NCBI RefSeq assembly: GCF_900103185.1
Contig: NZ_FNJD01000001.1
Location: 1-64,000 of the forward strand
Origin: Sulfitobacter litoralis
GTDB taxonomy: Bacteria; Pseudomonadota; Alphaproteobacteria; Rhodobacterales; Rhodobacteraceae
Direction of reading: 5' to 3'
Length of the DNA: 64,000 nt
This document shows, in pieces, positions 28,658 through 37,701 of this stretch (position 1 is its first letter; each line of letters begins with the position of its first letter). A program made the position numbers and the translations under genes. Below the pieces are notes generated by a model. It was not told where the DNA came from, ran no database searches, and saw only the letters and a program-made list of their open reading frames with translations.

Positions 28658-29938
28658 TTATTTTTTCGCGTCCAGAGCGTCTTCGAGCGTGCGCAGGCCG
28701 GTTTTGGGCGACTGCACCAGCACCGACATGTTGCCGGGCTTGTGTTCGTTGGCCAGCATCTTCATGTGCGCGTCAGGCAGATCAGCCCAGGTAAACACTT
28801 CGGACATGCACGGATCAAGACGGCGTTCGACCATCAGCTTGTTCGCCGCCGACGCCTGCTTGAGGTGGGCAAAGTGGCTGCCCTGCAAGCGCTTCTGGTG
28901 CATCCACATATAGCGCACGTCGAACGTCAGGTTGAACCCCGAGGTCCCCGCGCAGATCACAACCATGCCGCCCTTTTTGCAGACAAAGGTGGATACAGGG
29001 AATGTTGCCTCGCCAGGGTGTTCAAACACCATGTCGACGTTCACACCCTTGCCGGTGATCTCCCAGATTGCGGCACCGAATTTGCGGGCCTCTTTGAACC
29101 ACGTGGCGTATTCGGGCGTGTTCACTGTGGGCATCTGGCCCCAGCAATTGAAGTCCTTGCGGTTCAACACGCCTTTGGCGCCCAGATCCATCACAAAGTC
29201 ACGCTTGGATTCGTCCGAGATCACACCGATCGCATTGGCACCTGCGGTATTGATCAACTGAATCGCATAGGACCCCAGACCACCCGATGCGCCCCAGACC
29301 AGTACGTTCTGGCCAGGTTTCAGGTCGTGCGGCTCGTGGCCGAACAGCATGCGGTACGCAGTGGCCAGCGTCAGCGTGTAACACGCCGCCTCTTCCCATG
29401 TCAGGTGCTTGGGGCGTGGCATAAGCTGCTGCGCCTGAACGTTGGTGAACTGCGCAAACGACCCGTCGGGTGTCTCGTAGCCCCAGATGCGCTGGCTCGG
29501 GGAATACATCGGATCGCCGCCGTTGCACTCTTCGTCGTCGCCGTCATCCTGGTTGCAGTGGATCACGACCTCGTCGCCGATCTTCCAGCGTTTGACCTTG
29601 TCACCGACGGCCCAGACGATGCCGGACGCATCAGAGCCCGCGATGTGGAAGGGCTGCTTGTGCCCGTCAAACGGGCTAATTGGTTTGCCCAACGCAGCCC
29701 AGACACCGTTATAGTTCACACCCGCAGCCATCACGAGGACAAGCACTTCGTTACTGTCGAGCGTCGGCACGTCCACGACTTCTTCGAGCATCGCCGTATT
29801 GGGATTCCCGTGACGTTCCTTGCGGATGGTCCAGGCGTACATCTGCTTGGGAACATAGCCCATCGGAGGAATTTCCCCGATTTCGTAAAGGTCTTTTTCC
29901 GGAGCGTCATATTGCGCGATATTCGTGTCCAAGGCCAT
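28658..29938 (-). CDS. ccr: Crotonyl-CoA carboxylase/reductase
   Basis: This 426-aa MDR-family enzyme catalyses NADPH-dependent reductive carboxylation of crotonyl-CoA to ethylmalonyl-CoA, the key step of the ethylmalonyl-CoA pathway. Visible features are AGVNYNGVWAALGKP, the GDEVVIHCNQDDGDDEECNGGDPM insertion typical of Ccr, the Rossmann motif VWGASGGLGSYA and FEHPGEATFPVSTFVCKKGGM. The start MALDTN at 29938 is preferred over an upstream frame extension rich in Arg/Ser. It is transcribed away from ecm, separated by an acyltransferase gene. Confidence 0.96.
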   Translation of the reverse strand: MALDTNIAQYDAPEKDLYEIGEIPPMGYVPKQMYAWTIRKERHGNPNTAMLEEVVDVPTLDSNEVLVLVMAAGVNYNGVWAALGKPISPFDGHKQPFHIAGSDASGIVWAVGDKVKRWKIGDEVVIHCNQDDGDDEECNGGDPMYSPSQRIWGYETPDGSFAQFTNVQAQQLMPRPKHLTWEEAACYTLTLATAYRMLFGHEPHDLKPGQNVLVWGASGGLGSYAIQLINTAGANAIGVISDESKRDFVMDLGAKGVLNRKDFNCWGQMPTVNTPEYATWFKEARKFGAAIWEITGKGVNVDMVFEHPGEATFPVSTFVCKKGGMVVICAGTSGFNLTFDVRYMWMHQKRLQGSHFAHLKQASAANKLMVERRLDPCMSEVFTWADLPDAHMKMLANEHKPGNMSVLVQSPKTGLRTLEDALDAKK

Positions 29939-30060
29939 GTCGGTCTCCACAGTCAGAATAGGTTTGTGCCGCAGTGCAGAATCGCGGCGTCTACAGGTGG
30001 AATATGATCCTTGGCGCAACAATGCAACACCAATTGCCCCTCAATTGTAACTTTATGACT

Positions 30061-30075
30061 TTGCAGTCGCAGCAA
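30061..30075. promoter_or_regulatory. Short palindrome TTGC-N7-GCAA upstream of ccr
   Basis: TTGCAGTCGCAGCAA has 4-bp perfect arms and an internal TGC/GCA symmetry. It lies in the AT-richer 152-bp gap between the acyltransferase stop and the ccr start, about 120 bp upstream of ccr. It could be an operator for an EMC or fatty-acid regulator, but such a short palindrome may be chance. Confidence 0.25.
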
Positions 30076-30090
30076 TTTCAGATGTTTGAC

Positions 30091-31437
30091 CTATCGATCA
30101 AAGAAATGCGCGATCGAGTTCGCATAAAAGCGCAGCACTGACAGCTGACCATCTGCAGGGCGATATCCCCGCTCTACCGCTGCGATTATCCCGCGCTGCA
30201 ACAGATGTTGGCGTGCCTTGACCACATTGGCACCAAAGCCTTCATCCCCTTCGAACATATTGACCGGAGCAAGGGCCGCCATACGGGCCATCTCTTGTTC
30301 TAGCGCGACACCGTCCAGCGGCTTCTCTGCTAACAACAACACCCGTGCCAGCAAGGGAACGAACAACAATGGCATCTCGTTTTCGATCCGGCCCATCAGA
30401 TCCTGCGCCAGCCCGTCGACATCGGGGGTGCTGCCATAGTCGCGCAGACGCACCGGCGTGCCAAACACCACCACGGCCTCTCCGAAGCGCAGGAACTTTC
30501 CGCGCAGACGCAACCAGACCTTGCGCACGATAAACTTCAGAATGACCGAGATTTGCGCGTCGAACCGCCGCGTGCCCGCCTCATCTGCCGAGATCAGAAC
30601 GCGATCCTCCAGCACCCGGTCATAGTTGATCGCCACGGGCACAAAGACGACATCGCGGTCCTTCAGGTCGGCCTCCAGCACATAGCCGAGCAGACCCATC
30701 TTGGGCGGCATCAGCTTGCCATTCAGGCTCAGCCCGCCCTCGGGGAAAATCGCTTGGGTTACGCCGCCTTCGGTCGCCATCTGCACATAGCGCGCCAGCA
30801 CCTTTCGATAGAGCGCACCACGTGATTTGCGCCGGATGAAATACGCCCCCATCGACCGTATCAACCGGCTGAGCGGCCAGACCCGCGCCCATTCCCCCAC
30901 GGCATAGCTCAGCGCAGATGCCTCCCCCGCGAGGTAGGTGACCAGCACGTAATCCATATTGCTTCGGTGGTTCATGATAAAGATGACCGTGGCGTCTGAC
31001 GGGATACCTTCGATCACGGCGTCATTTTGGGTACCCGTGCGCACATCATAAAGCGCGTTCGCTAGAAACCGCGCCAGCCGGATGCCAAAGCTGAAATAGG
31101 CAAAGGCGCTAAAGCTCGGGACAATTTCGCGGGCATAGCGTCGCGCTTGTTCTGAGGCGACGTTCTCGGGGATACCTTCGGCGCGGGCGTGATCCACGAT
31201 GGCCTGACTGATCTGCGGATCATAAATTAGCCGCTGGATCATATCGTGACGCCGCGCAAGCTTGAACGGCTCGATTGGGCGGGTCAGCCGTGTGTTCAGC
31301 TGCGCGACAGCTTTTTCCAGCCGTCTGCGAAAGAACCACCTGACCGAGGGCAGCAAAAAGTGGCTCAGCGCAGTCACCGCGGCGAAAAGCAGGATCACGG
31401 CGAAAAGCCAGACGGGAAGTTCAATCGTTTGCGTCAT
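30091..31437 (-). CDS. PlsB-like 1-acyl-glycerol-phosphate/glycerol-3-phosphate acyltransferase
   Basis: The 448-aa protein has one N-terminal membrane helix (about 8-30) and then an acyltransferase domain. The catalytic HX4D is His157-Asp162 in IMNHRSNMDYV, the block II-like stretch is MGAYFIRRKS, and the block III-like motif is FPEGGLSLNGKL. These correspond to the PlsB (GPAT) family rather than PlsC, though it is about half the length of E. coli PlsB (about 800 aa). It probably acylates glycerol 3-phosphate or a related acceptor at the inner membrane. It is divergent from ecm and runs towards ccr. Confidence 0.8.
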   Translation of the reverse strand: MTQTIELPVWLFAVILLFAAVTALSHFLLPSVRWFFRRRLEKAVAQLNTRLTRPIEPFKLARRHDMIQRLIYDPQISQAIVDHARAEGIPENVASEQARRYAREIVPSFSAFAYFSFGIRLARFLANALYDVRTGTQNDAVIEGIPSDATVIFIMNHRSNMDYVLVTYLAGEASALSYAVGEWARVWPLSRLIRSMGAYFIRRKSRGALYRKVLARYVQMATEGGVTQAIFPEGGLSLNGKLMPPKMGLLGYVLEADLKDRDVVFVPVAINYDRVLEDRVLISADEAGTRRFDAQISVILKFIVRKVWLRLRGKFLRFGEAVVVFGTPVRLRDYGSTPDVDGLAQDLMGRIENEMPLLFVPLLARVLLLAEKPLDGVALEQEMARMAALAPVNMFEGDEGFGANVVKARQHLLQRGIIAAVERGYRPADGQLSVLRFYANSIAHFFDR

Positions 31438-31563
31438 TGCCCAACCCTTGCAGGAGGTGCACAGTCTGGGCAACACAAAACGGTCGACCCCCGATCGGGT
31501 TCCCTAATAAAGGCACCCGCTGTCGTAACGCAGCGGCTTTCGCCCATGCCGCGATGCAGCGAA

Positions 31564-31593
31564 TTGACAGCGCCCGATTGTTTCACGTATCAA
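31564..31593 (+). promoter_or_regulatory. Candidate sigma70 promoter of ecm
   Basis: A perfect -35 TTGACA is followed 18 bp later by TATCAA, about 49 bp before the ecm ATG, in the 204-bp divergent gap with the acyltransferase. Confidence 0.5.
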
Positions 31594-31641
31594 TCGACCA
31601 GCGCAAGAATATTACCCATTCGATTCACGAAAGGCCGCCCC

Positions 31642-33609
31642 ATGTCGCAACCGCAAAAAGACCGCCCTTGGCTGATCCGCACCTACGCCGGACACTCCAC
31701 CGCCGAGGCATCCAATGCGCTGTACCGCGCGAACCTTTTGAAAGGGCAGACCGGCCTGTCGGTCGCCTTCGACCTGCCCACCCAGACCGGATATGACAGC
31801 GATCACATCCTGTCGCGCGGCGAAGTCGGCAAAGTGGGCGTGCCCGTGGCGCATTTGGGCGATATGCGCAGCCTGTTCAAGGATATCCCGCTTGAGCAGA
31901 TGAACACCTCGATGACGATCAACGCCACCGCGCCGTGGCTGCTGGCGCTGTATATTGCTGTGGCCGAGGAACAGGGCGCAGATGTGTCCAAGCTGCAAGG
32001 CACCGTGCAGAACGACCTGATCAAGGAATACCTGTCGCGTGGCACCTATATCTGCCCGCCTGCCCCGTCTCTCAAGATGATCGCGGATGTGGCCGAGTAT
32101 TGTTATACCAACGTGCCCAAATGGAACCCGATGAACGTCTGTTCCTATCACTTGCAAGAAGCAGGAGCGACGCCCGAACAAGAGCTGGCCTTTGCCCTTG
32201 CCACTGCGACTGCCGTCTTGGACGCCCTGCGCCCCCGCGTGCCGGAAGAAGATTTCCCCATGCTGGTGGGCCGCATTTCGTTCTTTGTGAACGCGGGCAT
32301 CCGTTTCGTCACCGAAATGTGCAAGATGCGCGCCTTTGGGGATCTATGGGACGAGATTTGCCTTGAACGCTATGGTGTCGAAGACCCGAAATACCGCCGT
32401 TTCCGCTATGGTGTTCAGGTAAACTCGCTGGGACTGACCGAACAGCAGCCCGAAAACAACGTCTACCGCATCCTGATCGAAATGCTAGCTGTGACCCTGT
32501 CAAAGAACGCGCGCGCACGCGCCGTGCAGCTGCCTGCGTGGAACGAAGCGCTTGGCCTGCCGCGTCCGTGGGATCAGCAATGGTCAATGCGGATGCAGCA
32601 GATCATGGCCTACGAGACCGACCTGCTGGAGTTTGACGACCTGTTCGACGGCAACCCGGCTGTGGACCGCAAGGTCGAAGCGCTGAAAGAAGGCGCACGG
32701 GCCGAGCTGGCGAACCTTGACGATATGGGCGGCGCGATTTCAGCGATTGATTACATGAAGTCCCGTCTGGTCGAAAGCAACGCCGACCGTCTGGGCCGCA
32801 TCGAAGCGGGCGAGACGATCGTGGTGGGCGTCAACAAGTGGCAGCAGGGCGAACCCTCGCCGCTGATGACCGGCGATGGTGGCATCATGGTCGTGGACCC
32901 TGCGGTCGAGGCCGACCAGATCAACCGTCTGAATGCTTGGCGCGACAGCCGCGATCAAGCGGCCGTAGACAAAGCCCTTGCCAATCTACGCGCCGCCGCC
33001 GCCGAGGGGCGCAATGTGATGGAACCGTCGATCGCAGCTGCCAAAGCGGGCGTCACCACTGGTGAATGGGCGGAACAGATGCGCAGCGTGCACGGCGAAT
33101 ACCGCGGGCCTACAGGCGTCGCATCAGGCCGGTCGAACAAGACCGAGGGCCTCGACGATCTGCGCGACGCCGTTGACGCCGTCAGCACCCGTCTGGGCCG
33201 CCGCCTAAGCTTTCTGGTGGGCAAGCCGGGCCTCGACGGTCATTCCAACGGTGCCGAACAGATCGCCGTGCGCGCGCGCGATTGCGGCATGGAAATCGCC
33301 TACGAGGGTATTCGGCTTACCCCGTCCGAAATTGTTTCCGCCGCTCTGGAGGGAGAGCATCACGTTGTCGGACTTTCCATTCTTTCGGGGTCGCATATTC
33401 CATTGGTCGAGGATTTGATGAAACAAATGCGCGACGCCGGATTGGCGCATATTCCGGTAATCGTAGGTGGAATTATTCCAGAAGAAGACGCCAAAAGATT
33501 GCGCGCCATGGGTGTTGCCCGGGTTTATACGCCCAAAGATTTTGAATTAAATACGATTATGGCAGACATCGTCACGCTGGCAGATCCTGAAACAGTGGCC
33601 GCGGAATAA
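31642..33609 (+). CDS. ecm: Ethylmalonyl-CoA mutase (coenzyme B12-dependent)
   Basis: The 655-aa enzyme converts ethylmalonyl-CoA to methylsuccinyl-CoA. The N-terminal mutase barrel opens RPWLIRTYAGHSTAEASN and AFDLPTQTGYDSDH. The C-terminal B12 domain has D-x-H-x-x-G at Asp532/His534/Gly537, followed by GLSILSGSH and VGGIIPEEDA. The single-subunit form and length match Ecm rather than the longer methylmalonyl-CoA mutase large subunit. An in-frame extension upstream to 31246 would overlap the divergent acyltransferase and is rejected. From about 33300 the codon use becomes clearly AT-richer (Ile as ATT) than in the first 550 codons. Confidence 0.95.
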   Translation: MSQPQKDRPWLIRTYAGHSTAEASNALYRANLLKGQTGLSVAFDLPTQTGYDSDHILSRGEVGKVGVPVAHLGDMRSLFKDIPLEQMNTSMTINATAPWLLALYIAVAEEQGADVSKLQGTVQNDLIKEYLSRGTYICPPAPSLKMIADVAEYCYTNVPKWNPMNVCSYHLQEAGATPEQELAFALATATAVLDALRPRVPEEDFPMLVGRISFFVNAGIRFVTEMCKMRAFGDLWDEICLERYGVEDPKYRRFRYGVQVNSLGLTEQQPENNVYRILIEMLAVTLSKNARARAVQLPAWNEALGLPRPWDQQWSMRMQQIMAYETDLLEFDDLFDGNPAVDRKVEALKEGARAELANLDDMGGAISAIDYMKSRLVESNADRLGRIEAGETIVVGVNKWQQGEPSPLMTGDGGIMVVDPAVEADQINRLNAWRDSRDQAAVDKALANLRAAAAEGRNVMEPSIAAAKAGVTTGEWAEQMRSVHGEYRGPTGVASGRSNKTEGLDDLRDAVDAVSTRLGRRLSFLVGKPGLDGHSNGAEQIAVRARDCGMEIAYEGIRLTPSEIVSAALEGEHHVVGLSILSGSHIPLVEDLMKQMRDAGLAHIPVIVGGIIPEEDAKRLRAMGVARVYTPKDFELNTIMADIVTLADPETVAAE

Positions 33610-33693
33610 AAGCGGCCAATTCAATAAATACTTTTTTTGTTCATTCTTTTGGAGTAAAGCAACGAATGGCTTTTCGACAAAGGAATGAGCGAA

Positions 33694-34008
33694 ATGAGTA
33701 TTGATCTGAACACAATGTCCCACAAAGAGCTGGAACAGCATTTGGAAGACGTGAAGATGGCGATTAAAAACGCATATGAACGCGACCGTGTAGAAGCCCG
33801 CAAAGCAGCTGAAAAAGCGGCCGCTGAATACGGCTTTTCGCTGGACGAAGTTTCCAGTGGCGCGAAAAAAGGCAAAGCTGCAAAAGCGGCCGCGAAATAC
33901 GCCAACCCCGAAGATCCCAGCCAGACATGGACCGGCAAAGGCCGCCAGCCCAATTGGTTCCGCAATCTTGTATCCGATGGCACAGCACCGGAATCCCTGG
34001 AACTGTAA
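33694..34008 (+). CDS. H-NS family nucleoid-associated protein
   Basis: This 104-aa protein has an N-terminal coiled-coil (about 5-50, LNTMSHKELEQHLEDVKMAI...) and the C-terminal H-NS DNA-binding core: KYANPEDPSQTWTGKGRQPNWF, the K-Y-x-N-P...W-x-G-x-G-R-x-P-x-W signature. A Lys/Ala-rich linker (AKKGKAAKAAAK) joins them. Such proteins bind AT-rich DNA and silence foreign genes. ATG at 33694 has AGGA 9 bp upstream. An ATG three codons earlier is too close to the same AGGA. Unlike its flanks it uses many AAA/GAA/AAT codons, and it sits in an AT-richer block. Confidence 0.92.
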   Translation: MSIDLNTMSHKELEQHLEDVKMAIKNAYERDRVEARKAAEKAAAEYGFSLDEVSSGAKKGKAAKAAAKYANPEDPSQTWTGKGRQPNWFRNLVSDGTAPESLEL

Positions 34009-34090
34009 ATAGACCTGGACGTCGCATCCCTTGCGATGTCTATGCCCCCCTCGGCGCATCCCCTTGGCTTTGGAAATAGACGAGCATCCT

Positions 34091-34801
34091 ATGACAATTC
34101 ATATCGGCGCAAATCCCGGCGACATCGCGGAAACAGTTCTCATGCCGGGCGACCCTTATCGCGCGAAATGGGCGGCGGAAACATTTCTTAAAGATGTAAA
34201 ACTCATCAACGAAGTCCGTGGTATGTTGGGTTTCACTGGTACATGGAATGGCAACCGCGTCACTATTCAAGGCTCGGGCATGGGGATGCCGTCGCTGTCG
34301 ATCTATGCGAATGAATTGATTTCCGAATTTAATGCACAAACCCTAATTCGGATTGGCTCTTGTGGCGGAATGCAACCGCACGTTGGCATTCGCGATGTGA
34401 TTATTGCCATGACGGCGACGACAATTACCTCGCCCTCGTCCGGTATCTTCCGCGAGATGAATTACGCCCCTTGCGCCGATTGGTCCCTGCTGCGTGCCGC
34501 GGTGAATGCTGCCGAAGCAAAAGGCACCAAGACCCATGTCGGCGGCATCTATTCCTCGGATGTGTTCTATGCCGAACGCCCTGATCTGGACGAACAGATG
34601 ACCCGCCACGGCATTCTGGGCGTCGAGATGGAAGCGGCAGAGCTGTATACGCTTGCCGCGCGTCACAAGCGCCGTGCGCTGGCGGTGCTGACCGTGAGTG
34701 ACCACTTGCAAACCGGTGAGGCGCTGCCTGCGGAAGAACGTGAAAAGTCGTTTGGCGATATGGTAGAGATCGCCCTGCAGGCAGCATTCCCCAGCGGCTG
34801 A
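34091..34801 (+). CDS. deoD: Purine nucleoside phosphorylase, DeoD type
   Basis: The 236-aa enzyme belongs to the hexameric bacterial PNP family, which splits purine (2'-deoxy)nucleosides with phosphate. Diagnostic blocks are [42 protein letters not shown] (phosphate site) and [11 protein letters not shown], in which Met/Glu bind the ribose, followed by VSDHLQTGE with the catalytic Asp. It may use purine nucleosides imported by a BMP-type transporter like the one at 20437-25163. The first about 110 codons share the AT-rich codon use of the preceding H-NS gene, and the rest do not. Confidence 0.96.
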   Translation: MTIHIGANPGDIAETVLMPGDPYRAKWAAETFLKDVKLINEVRGMLGFTGTWNGNRVTIQGSGMGMPSLSIYANELISEFNAQTLIRIGSCGGMQPHVGIRDVIIAMTATTITSPSSGIFREMNYAPCADWSLLRAAVNAAEAKGTKTHVGGIYSSDVFYAERPDLDEQMTRHGILGVEMEAAELYTLAARHKRRALAVLTVSDHLQTGEALPAEEREKSFGDMVEIALQAAFPSG

Positions 34802-34810
34802 TACGTCTTG

Positions 34811-34838
34811 ATCCCCCGTCGGACGCTCCGCGGGGGAT
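34811..34838 (+). terminator. Terminator-like hairpin after deoD
   Basis: ATCCCCCG-12 nt-CGGGGGAT forms a perfect 8-bp stem 10 bp after the deoD stop. The following ATATTGCCATTT is only moderately U-rich. It lies between convergent genes, so it may work for both. Confidence 0.6.
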
Positions 34839-34881
34839 ATATTGCCATTTGGAAGTATCGGGCCGTACAGGGGCCTAACCG

Positions 34882-35724
34882 TCAGCTTCCGTGGCTGCGG
34901 TCGTATCCGTTGGGCTGCGGGCTTTGCCAGCCGTTAAGCGTGCCACTGGCGGGGGCAAAAACTTCTACCAGCAGCGGATAGCAAGCGGCGGTATCGGCCG
35001 AATGCTTCGACGAACAATCGCCCCCCGGACAGGCGCTGAGCGCACCAAGCAGGTCGATCTCGGCAAAAAACTCGAGGTAATCACCGGGCCGCACCGGGCT
35101 GGCTTTCATGAAGTACTGGCCCGTGTCGCGGGTAAAGCCGGTGCACATAAAGACGTTCAGCACATCATGTACGTAAGGTTCTGCCTCGGCGTAGGATATA
35201 CCCTGATGGTCTGCCAGTGCGCGGATCAGGTTTGAATGGCAGCAATGATGATACTGCCCGCCGGATAAAAGCTGGTTGGTGTAAGGATCGCAGCGCGTGC
35301 CGATCACATCATGCACAGAGCCGCCAAAATCATCCACACCGTACCAGTCGAGCGTATCATGGGTCAGGGTCGCCATGGGACGCAGCGTGGGAAAGCTGGA
35401 CCACATGCGCTGGCCTGTGGTGATATGCGTGCCATGCAGTGCGCGGGTTTTGCCGGAATAGAACCGTTGAGACAGATCGTTTTGGGCCCAAAGATTCAGA
35501 TCGCCGACCTGCGGCCCCTCGACCGAAGTGATGCGAAAGAAATGACCCGCCGGCACGGTAAAGCAGCTGGCATCACGGGGGGCGACGGTGACCTCGTCCA
35601 CTTTGGTCAGCGTTTCGCGCGCGCGCCCGTAAAGCGTCATGTCAGGCGCGGGCAGCGTTTCAACGGGGTAGCAAATCACGGGCGCGACAGCGCGGCGGGC
35701 GTCGGCATCATGGGGCATTGTCAT
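34882..35724 (-). CDS. DUF1989 (urea carboxylase-associated) family protein
   Basis: The 280-aa soluble protein fits DUF1989. It contains VPAGHFFRITSVEGPQVGDLNLW, the ITTGQRMWSSFPTLRPM block, GGSVHDVIGTRCDPYTNQLL and HHCCHSNLIRAL, where several Cys/His could bind a metal, plus VLNVFMCTGF. Family members occur beside urea carboxylase/allophanate hydrolase genes and ABC transporters and some are suggested to handle amino or guanidine compounds. None of those genes is next to it here, so the function is open. AGGAG lies 8 bp before the first ATG. It is the distal neighbour of the sdh cluster but is probably transcribed separately. Confidence 0.8.
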   Translation of the reverse strand: MTMPHDADARRAVAPVICYPVETLPAPDMTLYGRARETLTKVDEVTVAPRDASCFTVPAGHFFRITSVEGPQVGDLNLWAQNDLSQRFYSGKTRALHGTHITTGQRMWSSFPTLRPMATLTHDTLDWYGVDDFGGSVHDVIGTRCDPYTNQLLSGGQYHHCCHSNLIRALADHQGISYAEAEPYVHDVLNVFMCTGFTRDTGQYFMKASPVRPGDYLEFFAEIDLLGALSACPGGDCSSKHSADTAACYPLLVEVFAPASGTLNGWQSPQPNGYDRSHGS

Positions 35725-35775
35725 TGCGGAAACTCCTGACTGTTGGGTCCAATCCTAAGGCCACCGCCTGCGGCG

Positions 35776-35991
35776 TTAGAGAGGCCTACCGCCGACATTG
35801 GCCTTGCAGTCGCGGGGCGGACCTTGGGTGCTGGTATAAGCCTCTGCCCCGCAGGCGACGCAGTGATAGAACTGAAGGCTGCCTTTGTCGCGGTTGCTGT
35901 CCTTGCGCCAGCGGCATCCACGCACCGCTTTATCACGGTAGGCGAAATAGGCGACGATCGCAAAAGCGATAACAAAGGCAATGATGATCAT
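35776..35991 (-). CDS. Small membrane protein with a cysteine zinc-ribbon-like tail
   Basis: This 71-aa protein has one N-terminal helix (MIIIAFVIAFAIVAYFAY) followed by a basic region and cysteines arranged CVAC...DC, with an earlier Cys (GCRWRKD). This suggests a small metal- or disulfide-binding cytoplasmic domain. The product is unrecognised. It follows sdhB on the same strand, 61 bp on, after a GC-rich hairpin. An in-frame GTG 9 bp upstream of the chosen ATG is possible. The Shine-Dalgarno sequence is weak. Confidence 0.6.
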   Translation of the reverse strand: MIIIAFVIAFAIVAYFAYRDKAVRGCRWRKDSNRDKGSLQFYHCVACGAEAYTSTQGPPRDCKANVGGRPL

Positions 35992-36008
35992 AGGGGGCAC
36001 TTGTCACG

Positions 36009-36034
36009 CCCCCCGCGCCAAAGGGCGGCGGGGG
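36009..36034 (-). terminator. GC-rich hairpin after sdhB
   Basis: CCCCCGCGCC-AAAG-GGCGGCGGGGG forms a strong but imperfect stem 19 bp downstream of the sdhB stop on the minus strand. No U-run follows, so it may attenuate or protect the sdh transcript rather than end it fully. Confidence 0.4.
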
Positions 36035-36052
36035 CCGTGGGTTGCGATGGGA

Positions 36053-36832
36053 TCAAACTGTGCGTTCGACCATCATCTTTTTGATATTGGCAATGGCTGC
36101 GGCAGGGTTCAGGCCCTTGGGGCAGGTTTTGGCGCAGTTCATGATGGTGTGGCAGCGGTACAGTTTGAATGGATCTTCAAGTTCGTCCAGACGCTCGCCT
36201 GTGGCTTCATCGCGGCTGTCGATGATCCAGCGGTAGGCGTGCAGCAGCGCTGCCGGACCGAGGTAGCGATCGCCGTTCCACCAATAGCTGGGGCAGGATG
36301 TTGAGCAGCAGGCGCACATGATGCACTCATAAAGCCCATCCAGCTTGGCGCGGTCATCGATTGACTGCTTCCATTCCTTGGCAGGTTCCGCCGTCTTGGT
36401 TTCAAGCCACGGCTGGATGGATGCGTGCTGCGCATAAAAGTGCGTTAGATCGGGGATCAGATCCTTGACCACGGGCATGTGTGGCAGCGGATAGATCTTC
36501 ACCGCGCCGTTCACCTCGTCCACGCCATAGGTACAGGCCAGCGTATTGATCCCGTCAATGTTCATCGCGCAAGACCCGCAGATGCCCTCGCGGCAGGACC
36601 GGCGGAAGGTCAGCGTCGGGTCGATCTCGTTCTTGATCTTGATCAGCGCGTCCAAAATCATCGGGCCGCAGGTGTCCATATCGACGAAATACGTGTCGAT
36701 CGCCGGGTTCTTCCCGTCATCGGGGTTCCAGCGATACACCTGAAACTGTCGCAGGTTTTTGGCACCTTCGGGTTTCGGCCATGTTTTACCGGTCGTCATC
36801 CGGGAGTTCTTGGGGAGCGTGAGTTGAACCAT
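36053..36832 (-). CDS. sdhB: Succinate dehydrogenase iron-sulfur subunit
   Basis: The 259-aa subunit of complex II carries three Fe-S clusters. The 2Fe-2S site is CREGICGSC plus a later Cys in LACTYG. The 4Fe-4S and 3Fe-4S ligands are in [13 protein letters not shown] and CAKTCPKG. It links SdhA to the quinone site in SdhCD. AGGAGAAGCGAT precedes the ATG at 36832; an upstream in-frame extension is Arg-rich and rejected. It is the last of the four sdh genes, and two unrelated genes separate it from sdhA. Confidence 0.97.
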   Translation of the reverse strand: MVQLTLPKNSRMTTGKTWPKPEGAKNLRQFQVYRWNPDDGKNPAIDTYFVDMDTCGPMILDALIKIKNEIDPTLTFRRSCREGICGSCAMNIDGINTLACTYGVDEVNGAVKIYPLPHMPVVKDLIPDLTHFYAQHASIQPWLETKTAEPAKEWKQSIDDRAKLDGLYECIMCACCSTSCPSYWWNGDRYLGPAALLHAYRWIIDSRDEATGERLDELEDPFKLYRCHTIMNCAKTCPKGLNPAAAIANIKKMMVERTV

Positions 36833-36885
36833 ATCGCTTCTCCTGGTCTGTCGGGCAGTTGCCCAGTTCGTTTCAATTCTGGCGC

Positions 36886-37701
36886 TTACGTCTTTCGGAT
36901 GTAAAGCGCATTTCCTTCGGCGCGCAGGGTTTGGCGGTACCCGCAGGCCAGTATTTCTGCACAAAGATCGCCGTCCCACTGATCCGCGTGGCGGACCTCT
37001 ATCAAGATCGCATCGGGCAGCCAGCCACCGGATTTGCCCTGCGCGAGGATGGGGTTCAGCACGACTTCTTCGGCCCCTTCGACATCGATCTTGAGGATCG
37101 TGCCATCGTGGTGCCGTGCGGCGTGTGTAAAGGCGGACAAGGGCCGTGTGGGCACCAGCACGCCGCCGTTTTGTTGCTTGCCCTCGATCGGGAGCAGCGA
37201 TGCCTGACCGTAGTTGTGCCCGCGGAAGTTCAGCATCGCCTCACCGTCGCGGTCACATAGCGCGCAGCCTTCGATACGGACGCGGTCGGTCAGATTGTTA
37301 AGCGCGATGTTCATGCCAAGGCGGCCAATCATCAGCGGGTTGGGTTCAAACGCAACGACGCGCGACCCTTCGCCGGCAGCCATGGCCAGCGGGATCGAAT
37401 ACGCACCGCAGTTCGCACCGATATCAAAAACCAGCACGTTGCGATCTTCGACCAGTTCAACCAAGGCGACCAGCGATTTAATCTCTGGCGGGTATTCGTT
37501 CAGCCAAATGCAGGTTTCGGTGTAGTTATCGCGCGGGTCCACGACCATGCGGATATCGGCGAATTCAACCTCTGTGGGGCCTAGCTGTGATTTGATACGG
37601 GTGCGCACATGGGAATCGCCCTCTCGGAATTGCGCGCGCAGATCGGCCATATGGCCCGCGTCTACGACGTCCGCATCTGAGGTGGCAATCGGGTGACCCA
37701 T
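36886..37701 (-). CDS. FkbM family methyltransferase inside the sdh cluster
   Basis: The 271-aa SAM-dependent methyltransferase has the FkbM domain: motif [16 protein letters not shown], then [18 protein letters not shown] and [14 protein letters not shown]. FkbM enzymes O-methylate diverse small molecules, glycans or proteins, and the target here is unknown. Its start overlaps the stop of the small lipoprotein gene (TAATG), and its stop is 53 bp before sdhB. It is therefore most likely co-transcribed with sdhA and sdhB. No signal peptide is seen. Confidence 0.85.
   Translation of the reverse strand: MGHPIATSDADVVDAGHMADLRAQFREGDSHVRTRIKSQLGPTEVEFADIRMVVDPRDNYTETCIWLNEYPPEIKSLVALVELVEDRNVLVFDIGANCGAYSIPLAMAAGEGSRVVAFEPNPLMIGRLGMNIALNNLTDRVRIEGCALCDRDGEAMLNFRGHNYGQASLLPIEGKQQNGGVLVPTRPLSAFTHAARHHDGTILKIDVEGAEEVVLNPILAQGKSGGWLPDAILIEVRHADQWDGDLCAEILACGYRQTLRAEGNALYIRKT

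Noticed and set aside
31246..31641. A long N-terminal extension of ecm
   Set aside because: The in-frame extension overlaps the divergent acyltransferase coding region and has no similarity to mutases; the ATG at 31642 gives a normal-length protein.
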